DNA from: Diplonema papillatum
Lineage: Eukaryota > Euglenozoa > Diplonemea > Diplonemida > Diplonemidae
Assembly: GCA_030068145.1 (NCBI GenBank)
Contig: JAPJBO010000956.1
Coordinates: 20,676 to 84,675, forward strand
Direction: 5' to 3'
DNA length: 64,000 bases
A program made the translations under genes and the position numbers. The notes beneath the pieces were generated by a model that saw only the letters and a list, made by a program, of their open reading frames with translations, had not been told where the DNA came from and ran no database searches. Shown here in pieces: positions 43,268 through 53,600 of this stretch (position 1 is its first letter; each line of letters begins with the position of its first letter).

Positions 43268-45574
43268 ATGACCCTGCTCCTAACCGCGGGATTTGCAGCG
43301 TGGCTCTCGTCCTTGCCGGCGATCCAACGGGTGTTCGACGAAGCCGGGCCTCGCGAGGAGTTGTCGGTTCTCGTTCGCTTCACCGCCGAGTGGTGCACTG
43401 TGTGCAATTCGACGGCGGGACACTGGCAGGACACCGTCGACGCGGTGGACCGATGGGGCGCGGATGACATGGGTGTCGGCGCGGGGCCCCGGCGGGTGGC
43501 GGCGTGCGAGGTCGTTCTGACGGAGAGGTACCGGGAGGGCACGTGGGGCGTCGCCGCGCTGCCGTCTCTGGGGGTTTTCGAGGCGGGGCCCGACGGGAGC
43601 TTGCGGTACGAGCCGATGCCGGCGGCGCTGGGGGTCTCCGCGCAGGGCGCGAAGGAGTGGGTGCGGCCGAGGCACGGGCCTCTGGTGTACGGAGGGACGT
43701 GGTTTGCAGAGGAGATGGAGAAGACGCCCGACGTGCGCAGTTTGCACGGCCCGTGGCTCTTCGGACGCTTTGGAACCACCGCGGGGAACACCCGGGAAGG
43801 CTTCCTCGCCGTGTGCAGGGGCGCGCAGTACCTCGCGTCGTGCGTCGAAGTGGCAGCGGGCAGAGGGCGCGCCGCCCTGCAGGATTTGGCGCCGGAATGC
43901 GCGGCCGTCGACGACGACACGTTCGTGGTTTTGGTCCCGGACCCCGCCGCGCAACCGGTGCGGTGCGAGGCGATGGATCTCGAGCTGCTGGGGAAAGCGG
44001 TCGCAGGGGAGAGGCAGCTGTCCGAAGCCGAACAGGACGCGGAAGCTGCGTCCTGCGCCGGGGGCCGCAGCGGGTGCGCGTGGGGGGGCCTGGCGCGGGA
44101 GAAGGGAAAACGGGGGTCGCCGATGCCGGGCGTCGACCAGCTCCCCTCAATTGGAGCAGACGGGCAGCAGCACCGGCACCGCAGCGGCAGGCCTTCCGCG
44201 CCAACGACGCTCGACCGGTTCAGTCAGCGGTGGGTGCTGTCCAGGGTGTTGCCTTGCCCCGGCCAGCACGGCGACGGGGCTCATTTTGCGTCGCGATTCC
44301 TGTCGCACCCTTGGGGGAAGCTGGTGGTCTTCGTCGATTCCGACGAGCTGCCGGACGACTGGAGCGAAGCTCTGCGCAGGCTCTGTCTTGCGGAAGGCCG
44401 GACTTTTACGGCGGCCTATGTTCCGTCTCGCATGGCTACCGTCGTTAAACACTTTGGCATGCATGCAGCAGTGAAACCCGCGGTGTTGTATGTCACGCCG
44501 GGGAATGCCGACTCCCCAGAAACAGTGCACGTGGTGGAGGCCGCCGATGCATTGCTGAACGTGGGGTCAGACACACCGGAAGGCGTCAGCGCGCACTGCG
44601 CCGGGAGAAGCGCCGCAGGCTTTTCGGAGGCGGTCGGGGATGCTGCGTCTGCGTTGTGCGAGAAACTTTACAGTTTCGCCTCAGTTTCGGCGCTCGGGAG
44701 GGAGGAAGGGCCGCATCGCCGAGTGCTCACGGCGGAGCCTCCAGCCAGCCTTGGAGGGATCACTGTTCCGTTGGAAGACGGGTACAAGCAGTATTCCTCC
44801 GTGGTAAAAGCGACTCGTGCGTCGGTAGCGTCGGTGATCTCCGAAGACGTTGACACCGCAGTTCTCCTCTTGGTGCATGCCCCTTGGAGCCGATACGCGA
44901 AGGCATTGAGGCCTATGTTCGAAGCTTGCGCGGTCGTGTACCACAAACGAGTTCGAGTCGCCTGTCCTGAAACAAAACAGGACGACAAGTGTGCCTGCCG
45001 CGTCCGATTCGCAGAGTACGACGCCGAGGCGAACGAAGCAGCCTTCTTCAACTCATTCTTTCCTCCGTTCGTGGACCTGAAGAGCTATCCGACAGTCCTC
45101 CTGTTCCCGTCTGCCCGCAAAGAGAACGGGAGCTTTCGGGCTGTCCCGTACCTGGGCCCCCACTCGTCGTTTGATATCTGGACATTCGTCGCCGCCTACG
45201 AGAACTGTACGGGATTGGACGTGTCCGCGTACCTGTCTCGCTCCGTTGCGACGACGCACAATGGGGTGTTATATCAGCTTTCTGCAATGCTCAACAGGGT
45301 CGTGCTGACCGTTGGCGACACCGACATCACGTGCATTGGGCTCTTGGTCCTGGGGACGAGCGGACTTCCCACGCTGGCCTTTCTCCTGTCCATGATAGCT
45401 GCCTTTCTGAAAGAAAGCTTCCGCGCGGCATTTTTCCGGCGAAAAACTGACCGACTCATGGCCGACGGCAGCATCCCGGCTGGCGTTGTTGCCGACCTGC
45501 GCTCTGCCCACCCCGGGCGCGAAGACATTGTCCACCGTGAAGCCGTGCGGTTCTTAGAGAAGAAGCACCGGTAG
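43268..45574 (+). CDS. ER-type transmembrane thioredoxin-like protein
   Basis: A single open exon of 768 codons. I chose ATG 43268 because it opens with a signal-peptide-like stretch (MTLLLTAGFAAWLSSL); upstream codons in frame are unconvincing. Residues ~30-150 form a thioredoxin fold with an active-site CxxC (EWCTVC, Cys43 and Cys46). A second thioredoxin-like region surrounds residue 540, where the usual WCxxCK reads WSRYAK: both cysteines are lost, so it is probably a binding rather than a redox domain. It keeps SYPTVLLFP, typical of the cis-proline region. A single membrane segment lies at about 690-714, and the cytosolic tail ends KKHR, a dilysine KKxx signal known to return type I proteins to the ER through coatomer. 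The likely role is thiol-disulfide exchange or folding in the ER, as in TMX-type proteins; it is much longer than those. Confidence 0.75.
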   Translation: MTLLLTAGFAAWLSSLPAIQRVFDEAGPREELSVLVRFTAEWCTVCNSTAGHWQDTVDAVDRWGADDMGVGAGPRRVAACEVVLTERYREGTWGVAALPSLGVFEAGPDGSLRYEPMPAALGVSAQGAKEWVRPRHGPLVYGGTWFAEEMEKTPDVRSLHGPWLFGRFGTTAGNTREGFLAVCRGAQYLASCVEVAAGRGRAALQDLAPECAAVDDDTFVVLVPDPAAQPVRCEAMDLELLGKAVAGERQLSEAEQDAEAASCAGGRSGCAWGGLAREKGKRGSPMPGVDQLPSIGADGQQHRHRSGRPSAPTTLDRFSQRWVLSRVLPCPGQHGDGAHFASRFLSHPWGKLVVFVDSDELPDDWSEALRRLCLAEGRTFTAAYVPSRMATVVKHFGMHAAVKPAVLYVTPGNADSPETVHVVEAADALLNVGSDTPEGVSAHCAGRSAAGFSEAVGDAASALCEKLYSFASVSALGREEGPHRRVLTAEPPASLGGITVPLEDGYKQYSSVVKATRASVASVISEDVDTAVLLLVHAPWSRYAKALRPMFEACAVVYHKRVRVACPETKQDDKCACRVRFAEYDAEANEAAFFNSFFPPFVDLKSYPTVLLFPSARKENGSFRAVPYLGPHSSFDIWTFVAAYENCTGLDVSAYLSRSVATTHNGVLYQLSAMLNRVVLTVGDTDITCIGLLVLGTSGLPTLAFLLSMIAAFLKESFRAAFFRRKTDRLMADGSIPAGVVADLRSAHPGREDIVHREAVRFLEKKHR

Positions 45575-46519
45575 GGTAATCGGCTCGCTCTGTGCTTCGT
45601 ACCAGTGTTCCTGCCACAGAAAGTACGGCGCCGAAGCGCAACTCCTCTACAATCGTGCAACTGACGGTTGGCCAACCAGAGCCCTCGTGTCCGCTTGGGT
45701 ATCGATTGATTATTCGGGTTTAGCCCGGCACCAAAGCAGGCTAAAGCGGCGATAATCGCAACGATAGGCTGCTTTGTGATGGTGGGGCAGTACTTGAGCC
45801 TTCGGTCAACCCTTCTCGCCTCTGCGTTATCTTGTTGTGTCGACAGTTACACCTGCAGTACGCTGTTTGCGTGACCTCTAGACAACCCCATCCCTTCTCT
45901 GCGGATCCAGGCTTCGGTGGTGGGCTGTGACATGAAGAGGCTGCCTCTCAGCTACGTAGTTTTTGGAACGAGGAGCTTTCGTTCATCAATGCAGCTCCCT
46001 CCCTTTCAGCAAAGGAGACCAGTGGCATACGTGGTTCGGAGCCCCAACACTGGTGCCTCTCAGCCCCCGGCGTAGAGAACGAAGGGAAATCGTTTTCTGA
46101 GAAGTTCAGAGAAGTCCAGCTGCGGAGCGAACGTCGAGTCTGCGGCCCCGGTAGACACGTTCAATTAGAACAGAGTCTGCGGCCCCGGCACTAATCTGAT
46201 GACGTAAAACGGGAGCTAGAAACCTCAACGAATACTCCTAGAACGAGTTGTTAAGTTGGAGCACGCGTGTTAGCATTGCCCGAGGAAGAAATCCTCGTGA
46301 AGTTATATATTGCGCGGAAAAGAGAGGGTCGGTCTTGAACTTAACGTTACGTACGTCCCCCGGCTTTCATTCCCTGGAGTATTTGCATACGTTCACTCTG
46401 AAACGCACAGGAAAGGGGCAGAGTGAAGAGCGAGGAAAAAAAAGGGGGAAGGGGTTGGGGGGGGAAAGCCGGCCAAAAGAAACAACCACCAAAAAGAAAG
46501 CCAGCAAAAAAAAGAAGCC
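45575..46519. other. Intergenic stretch before coatomer zeta
   Basis: No gene seen. The sequence includes a short repeat (gagtctgcggccccgg at 46136 and 46171) and, at 46430-46510, a purine-rich leader directly before the next ATG. Confidence 0.45.
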
Positions 46520-47438
46520 ATGGCAGAGCTTCTCCACAAGATCCAGGCGATCGTCATTCTCGACGATGCGGGGAAACGCATATTTTCGAAGTACTGGGGC
46601 GAGCCCTTCGAGGGAAAGGGCAAACTTGAAAAGCAGATGAGCTTCGAGCAGAAGCTGTACACGGCGACGCATGCGAAGGGCAGCCGCCCTGCGGCGAAAG
46701 ATGGCGGTGATATCACGCTGGTGGATGCGAAGACGGTAGTCTTCCGTTTGGACGAGCAAGTCTACTTCTACGTCGTGGGGGCGCTGCAAGAGAACGAGAT
46801 GGTCATCACCTCGGTCCTGTGTTGCCTGTACGAGACCCTATCTTCCCTGCTCAAATCGCAGAACACCATCTACAAACGCCAACTCCTCGAAAACTTCGAC
46901 CTCCTCGTCCTCACTGTCGACGAGATGATCGACGACGGCATCATCCTTCAAGCAACCAGCGCTGAAGTCTACCAACTCGTCTTCGAGCACGCCGCCGACG
47001 CCAACGACGCCGTTTCGCGGATCAAAACTGCGATTAACAACGCCCACCAGAGAGGACGTATGCTCCTTTTTCTTTATTCGAGACACCGCAAGAGGGCCAA
47101 ACCCTCCTTTTGGAGGAAAAATGTGGGTGCGTCATCAACGCAAAGAATTTACGAAAGGATTGCGTAAGGGCGAAGGCATGCTTTTGCCTAGTATCCATCT
47201 CAACTGAACACACTGGAAGCATCACCCTTTTGAGAGGATTGGAAACCGTGGACAAACCCCCAAAAGCCATTGCCGTCGGGTCATAATTTTCTGAAACTGG
47301 TCGTTGAGCACCCATTCGTCCATCCGCTACTGTATCGCTTGACATGCGAGCATGCTCGTGACAACGGATCATGTGTCGTCTCGTCTGTCCTGGCCAGTTG
47401 TTCCTCCAAACACACAACCTCCCACACTCGCAGGTTGA
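46520..47438 (+). CDS. COPZ: Coatomer subunit zeta
   Basis: The first exon (46520-47057) gives 179 codons that match coatomer zeta throughout: KIQAIVILDDAGKRIFSKYW at the N-terminus, then QKLYTAT, YFYVVGALQENEMVITSVL, LLENFDLLVLTVDEMIDDG and IILQATSAEVY. The family is about 175-180 residues long. It is the small longin-like subunit of the COPI coat, which packages retrograde Golgi-to-ER vesicles. The frame then meets a good donor (gac|gtatgc at 47058). Splicing to an acceptor at 47433 (cccacactcgcag) would add one Arg and then TGA, giving 180 residues. Read without splicing it would run to 47167 with 36 unrelated residues. The spliced form is preferred by length. A purine-rich leader precedes the ATG. 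Confidence 0.92.
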
Positions 47439-48904
47439 ACGAATCGATCGATCGGACTAAGTTCCGTGGCTATCACCCCGCGCCCACAACTCCGCCCATG
47501 TCGCCGTCACACTAGCTGCACGCCTGGAGGAGGGCTGATGCGGTAAAAAAAGCCAAAAGCTCGTTCCTGCACTCTATCGGATCAGTCTGTACAAACTGTC
47601 CGGTCACACTAGCTGCGTGGCCCGAAGGAGGGCTGATGCAGTCCACCAGCGACCTACACGCCACACTTGCTGCTCTAACGCGCGGTGCGAAAGCGAAGCA
47701 CACACAGCAACACCGGTCCGTGTCCCCTAGCGGTACTCACCGCCCTGCCGTCGGGCGCAGGATCCACCCTTGCCTGAAAACTATGCCTGTGCGACACAGC
47801 ACAGCATCATGCGCCCGTGTGGACGATGTCCGGACACCGACGACAGGGCGGCAGGTCTGCAAAATATGCGGTTCCAGACGGCGGCTCGCCCACGTTGGGG
47901 TCGGATTGATTCCACGAACAAGAGAACCCCTACTGCATATACGTCGTTTTACAAAAAAAGGGAGAACGGGCGGATCCACCCGGCGCTAATTCATTCTGAC
48001 GAAAGATATGGTTGGGGGTTCGCTGTACCAGGAAGCAACCGATGACATACAGGGCGCTCCTGTTCGGTGGCGAGCAGATCTTGCATTCGCTGCACCGCCA
48101 CGACCCGTGAACTTCTGTGCGTCGTCAGCGACGGAAACTGTCACATCCCAATACTCACAATCGGCAGACCGACAGAACCCGCCAAACGGAAATCAGCAGT
48201 AAAACAGACCGGAGACCGTACCATCTCGGAAGTAGCTTTGTCCCACAATATTGCCCGGGGGATTTTTGACCATCTCACCTTTTGAATCACCGCCCGCCCC
48301 GCCCCTACGACCACTGCACTGTGGGATGTAGGGTCAGGATTGATTGACCAAGACCCCGTGGTAGTTATTGCGGTCGCTGACGCCACCTCCCGGGGCAGAA
48401 GTAACTAGTCCCCCATAGCCGGCCGAAGCCGATGGGAGCACCGCGAGGCGTGTTTGAAGACAGGTACCAACGTTTTCCACACGCATCGAGGAAGCACCCC
48501 CCTGTCTTGTTCTTCAAAGAAGGCCCGGCACTACGGCCCCACCCTCCAACACAAAGTACGGCAAAAAATAGCGAACTTTCGCTCTAAAAAAATGAGTGCA
48601 ACGAGCTCTTTTCCGCGCCCCTTTGCGCCCCTTGCTCGTCGTAAGGGCCTTTCCTTTTTTTTTTTTGCGCACTGCTTCACGCCCCCGCCCCACCCCCTTC
48701 CCTTTTTCTTGTTGGTTTCCTGGTGCTTGTTCTTTTTCAGTTGTTCATCTTGCTGTGCCTTTCACTTTCTTTTTGCCGTGATCCTGGAGAAAGTGCTGGC
48801 ACAGCGAAGCGCCCTGTTTCCCCGAAAAAAGTGATGGCGGGGTGCTGTGCTTGAACAGGTTCGTTAGGTAGTCCAGTGCTCGTGCAGGGGGTGTCTTGCG
48901 TGCA
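47439..48904. other. Intergenic stretch without recognised gene
   Basis: It holds two similar ~60-bp blocks with cacactagctgc and ggaggagggctgatgc (47508 and 47606). 48250-48330 is related to 10340-10420. A pyrimidine-rich stretch lies at 48640-48750. No gene seen. Confidence 0.45.
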
Positions 48905-49045
48905 CACCGGGGCGGAACGACCCGTCGAACCACTCCGGGAAGTCCGGAAATTCCCTCAGGACAGCTAGAACCAACAAAAGGGTTCCGCCAGGTGCAGCGG
49001 ATGATTGAAGGCATCAGGGCAATCGCTTCCCCAACCCACGGTGGG
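48905..49045 (+). pseudogene. LSU (28S) rRNA fragment 2
   Basis: More decayed than fragment 1 but collinear with it: gacccgtcgaaccac, ttccctcaggacagctagaa, ccaacaaaagggttccgcca, ggtgcagcggatgattgaag, then ggcatcagggcaatcgcttc. It has lost the stretch around agtagctggttc...cgaagt in recognisable form. Confidence 0.75.
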
Positions 49046-49396
49046 CCGTGCCGTGATTTTGCACGCCCTGCAAATTTCTCGATAGCCTTTGGACGACAGC
49101 CGTGCCGGTGATGCCTCCTGCTATTGAAAACCGCGGGTGTCGGAATTCCTCTGGCCGACGAGTGGGCTGCGGGGTATTCTCCCGTTCCCCCTCCGAAGGA
49201 GTCCCCCAACTTTCCCCTTCTCTTCCTGTTCGTCTTTCTTCTTAACCGTTTTCCAAAATTTTCCCCTGTCGTTCGCTGCGTACCTTGCCGCTAGCGGCAG
49301 TTCTCCTTTGATCGACGCTTTAGTAGTAGACTGTGAGCATGTCGCGCTTGCAACTCGCCCGCCAAAGTTCAGTGGAAGCGATTATCGATTAGCGGC

Positions 49397-49430
<34 letters not shown>

Positions 49431-50060
49431 TCGATTCTTGTAAATGCGCGTTGCGGGGGGGAGGAAGGACCGAGCGTGCAAACCACTCCTCTTCACACTT
49501 TGTACATTGCCTGCCAAATTTAGTGGGAGGAGCGGCGTGGGTGCGATTATCGATCAGCGACGTGCGGTATCGTTTGATTGTCGTGCGCGTTGGGCAATGC
49601 TTTCGAGCGGGTGTGATGGGGGGGGGGTTTGAGTGCACCCGCAAATTTGTTCTGCAACAACAGGAAGGGGAGGGACACCACCTAGCACTGCCCTCGATCT
49701 GGCGCGCCATCATCGCGTACAGCTCCCCGCCCGTGCCGGTCTCCGGCTCTCTCGAACTCTGCTGCTGCAGATATTCCCGCGGACCCCACTCGTCAGGCGG
49801 CGAGCCGTGGGCACGCGTCACAAGAAGTTCAACACACCGCAACGCCCCCTCCCCGATTCCGTCTCTTGAGTGGAGCCTCCGCACCGAAGCTTCGGCCAGC
49901 ACACACGCGAGCGAGCGCGCTTCGAAACGTTGGAGCAATTGACCGCCGCAGCCGTCCCACCCCCCTCCCCGGTGGCAGGTTCTGCCCAGACGTCGAAACC
50001 AAAGATTTCACCGTCCCCCCCCCCCCCCCCGGTCAGCACCTATCCCCTGGATACCGCATC
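49046..50060. other. Stretch with (GT)n microsatellite
   Basis: A (GT)n run of about 15 units lies at 49398-49428. Around it, a ~100-bp block (gcgattatcgatyagcg, cgtgcaaaccactcctctt/ cttcacactttgtacattgcc) seems partly duplicated on either side. GC content rises toward 50 kb. No gene is recognised. Confidence 0.45.
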
Positions 50061-50600
50061 GAAGCGCCTGCTGCTGTCTCTCGCAGTCTGGCGGAGTCAA
50101 GAGGCAAAGCAGCCGATCAGCAGTTATTATCAGCAGTGGGCGGGCCGGCTCGCTCTCTGCTCCCCAGGTGGTCCTCCTCTGTGTAGAGCACTAGCACAGG
50201 TGTGTGTGAGTAAATAGCAACTGCACAGCCAAGATTCCCACATCTCGTCCGCCGCGTCCGATTCCCCCGCGCGGGTAACTGCTGCTGTCTCTCGCAGTCT
50301 AACTCAATCTGTCGGAGTCAAGAGGCAGAGCAGGCCGATCAGCATCCTCATCAGCAAGGGTGGACCGGCTCGCTTTCTGTCCCTCACCCCGGCCCCAGCT
50401 TAAGATTTCCACCCCGCGTCCGTTTCTCCCGCGGGTAACTGCTGCTGTCTCGCACAGTCTACCTCAGTCTGTCGGAGTCAAGCGCGGCGAAACAGGCCGA
50501 TCAGCATCCTTACTAGTTGCAGGGGTAGACCGGCTCGCTTTCTGCGTCCCCCGTCCCCTCGCCCCGGCTTGAGATTTCCACCTCTCGTCCGCGGGCAACT
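50061..50600 (+). repeat. Three ~160-210-bp repeats in the 5' flank of the Gly-rich gene
   Basis: Each unit contains ctgctgctgtctctcgcagt, then gtcggagtcaagaggc, aggccgatcagcat and ggaccggctcgctttctg (about 50066, 50278, 50440). Each carries a pyrimidine stretch ending in CAG, so each could offer a splice acceptor; or they are promoter or 5'UTR repeats of the gene starting at 50691. Confidence 0.7.
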
Positions 50601-50690
50601 GCCGCTGGTCGGGCTCAGTTCTGCCACCGCCCCCGGCATAAGATTCCGACCCTCTCCACCCGCCGCGCCCGCTTCCCCCCGCGCGGGTAG

Positions 50691-53600
50691 ATGCCCGCCG
50701 CCGGCGGCGGCGCGTGCGGCGCGTGCGTCCGCGCGCCGCTGCCGCACCCGCTGGGCGCGGGCGCCGTGTTTTTGGAGGGCCCCGCGTTCGTCGTGCCGGC
50801 CGACGTCAGCGGCGCGCTGCTGACGGTCGCCGGCGGGCCGCCGGGCGGCGTGGTCGCCGGGAACTCGGCGCGGCCGGCGGCGCGGGAGCGCGACGGCGGC
50901 GTCGAGCTCGTGTTCGACGGGTGCACCGTGACGCGGGAGGGCGAATACACCTTCCGGTGCGAGCTGCTGCGCGGGGGCGACCGGAAGAAAGGCTGGGTCG
51001 ACACGCCGCCGTTTGCCGTGCGAACGGCGGCGCGGCCAGACGCAGGCGACCGTGAATGCCTCGCGGGCGGGTTGGCCGTCTTCGCGGCGGCGATCGCGGC
51101 GAACGTCGCGGGGGGCGCGGCAGGGGCGGGTATCCTCGGGAAGGAGCGGTTGGGGGGTGTGCTGGACAGGGTGTACGACACGGCCCGCCCCCGGGTTGTG
51201 TTACCGGCGCCGGGCCGCGTGCTGAGCGGCCGGCGGGGCGCGTTCGAGCAGCTGCGGGAGATGGCGTGGGCGGCCGCGGCCGCGGGCACCACCGCCGTCG
51301 AAGCGCACTTTTTGAACCGCGCGTTCGAACCGGCGGCCGCGCTCAAGGAAGAGCGGTTGGCCGCGGCCAACGGGCAGGCCGCCGCGAAGATCGCAGTGCT
51401 CGCCGGCGACGTGCGCCCGCGCGACGCGCGCCGCCTGCGCAAGGCGGCCGACCAGTACCGCCCGGAGGCCCCGTGCGGGTCCTCCGGCGCGGCGCCGCGC
51501 GCCCTGCAGCCGGCAGCCGCCGCCGTGTTCGAGGAGCAGCCCGAGGCCGGCGGCCGCGGGCGCGTTGGCGCCTTCGGCGTCGACTGCCGCGTGCCCGGCG
51601 ACACCCGCGGGAGGGACCTCGCCGTGTCGGCCGTCGTCGCGCGGCTGCCGCCGGTGCTCCGCACCGGCGGCGGGGCCGTCAGCATCAAAGCGGCGGTCCT
51701 CCTGCTGCCGGCGGAAGGCTGCGTCATCGACACGTCCGGCCCCCACGGCACGGGCCACGCCGGCGACGCCCCGGCACCGCCTGGCCAGGACGGCGCCGCC
51801 GGAGAACCCGGAGGTGACGCTGGCGACGTGCACATCATCGCGCACCGGGTGTCCCCAGCGAACCTGAAATTCCTCAGGATCCACGCGGTCGGCGGTGACG
51901 GCGGCGCCGGCCAGCACGGCGGAGCAGGACGGCCGGGCCCGCAGGGCGAGCCCGGCAGCGACGGCGGCAACGGCACCTCCGGCGGCAACGGCGGCGCCGG
52001 CGGCGCCCCTGGCAAGGCGGGCAGGGTCCTGGTCCAGGTCGTCGAAGCCGCCGGCGAGCCAAACCGGTCGGCGCGGGACCCCCCGCGCCCGCGGGCTCGC
52101 GGGAGCCCGGCGGGGGGGGGCGCCGGCGAAGCCGGAGGAGGAGGAGGCGCGGTTTTTTGCGGGCCTCGCCGTCCGCTGCGCGGCCGGCGCCGCGCCGCGC
52201 GCGGCGCGCGGCGGCGCCGGCGGCCCCGGAGGCCCGCCCGGCGCGCCGTGCCTGACGCCGCACTACGTGGCGTCCGGGTACTGGTGGAACCGTTCACACA
52301 CCATCAACACCAGCGAGAGCGAGACGTCGGCCGCCCGCCGCCACGGGAAGCAGGGCAAAGAGGGTGCCGCGGGGAGCGTCCCGCCTGAGGAGTTCGGCAC
52401 GGTCGCGCACCGGTGCGCGGTGCCGGCTTCATACTTCTGGGGGCACGTCGTCGAGAAGGGCCTCCTCGGGAAGACGCTGCAGTGGGCCGAGCTCCTCTAC
52501 CAGTCGGGCCTCGTCGACCCCGCCGAGCGGGTCATCCGCGTGGTGCACGCCGCCCTGGCCATCCAGCACGCGTACTCCCAGCGCTCCGTCGAGCCCCTCC
52601 TCCACCGGGCGAGCCTGCTCTTGAAGCAGCTGTCGTGCGGGTACGACTACTGGGGCCTCTCGTCGAACTACCACCCGCTGTTCACCTACTCCTCGTTGAG
52701 GGAGAAAGCGTTGCAGTTCCTCGTCGAGTACGAGGCGGTGTACAAGGCGTGGGAGGGGAGGAAGCAGGCGGAAGGAAAGTCGGCAGCTCTGCGCGCGCAG
52801 GTGCGGCAGGCCAAGGCCGGGAACGAGGATTTGCTGTCTGCCCACCGGCAGATGGCGTCGTCCCTCCGGCGGGTCGAGACGGAGGTGCTCGAGGAGATGA
52901 CGGGGCTCGCCTCGTCCCTGGCTTCCAGCCGCGTCGTGATGGCCACCCTCGCCGCAGATCTAACCCGGGCCGTGGTCGACGAAGCCGCAGAGCAGACGGT
53001 GGCGAAATTCCGCGAGGCCGACGCCGCCGAAAAACACTCGAAGGCGCTGACCATCGTGTCGACGGCCCTGTCCATCTGGCCGTCTCTCCCGCCTTCCCCG
53101 ACCGTCATCGCGACCCTCGTCGCGCAGGGAAGGGACGCGGACGAGGCCACGGCCGCTTACTTCAAGGTAAGTGTTTGTAGTTTTTGTTCTCTACCTGTTC
53201 CTGGAGTCCGTGCGCACACCAGACACTCGCCTTCCTTTCAGCACAGCGATTTGTTTTGAACAAGCGCCTGCGTCGCAGAAAATACTGGAGGAAGCCGCCA
53301 GTTGCAAAAGGACCTTTCAAAGGATGAACGTTGGGTTGTGGTGTGTACGAAGCATTTGTAGTTGCGTTTTTCGAGTCCTGTCCAGGACGACTCTTCGTGT
53401 AACGACAGCACACGGACGGCGGCGCTTGCATTGTTTTACTTTTTGTATAAGCACCTGCTTTGTAGGAAATGCTTGAGGAGGCTGCCAGTTGCAAAAGATC
53501 AAAGGAGGTAAATGTGCTGTAGCCCACACGAAACACAGGTGAATCTGGGTTCAGTGGCGGGCGTAAGCGTTCAACAAAAAAGACCCATTTTGTAGTTGTA

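Noticed and set aside
50615-52297. 560-codon minus-strand open frame opposite the Gly-rich gene
   Set aside because: Pro/Ala/Arg-only composition is the mirror of Gly/Ala-rich coding sequence; no motif.
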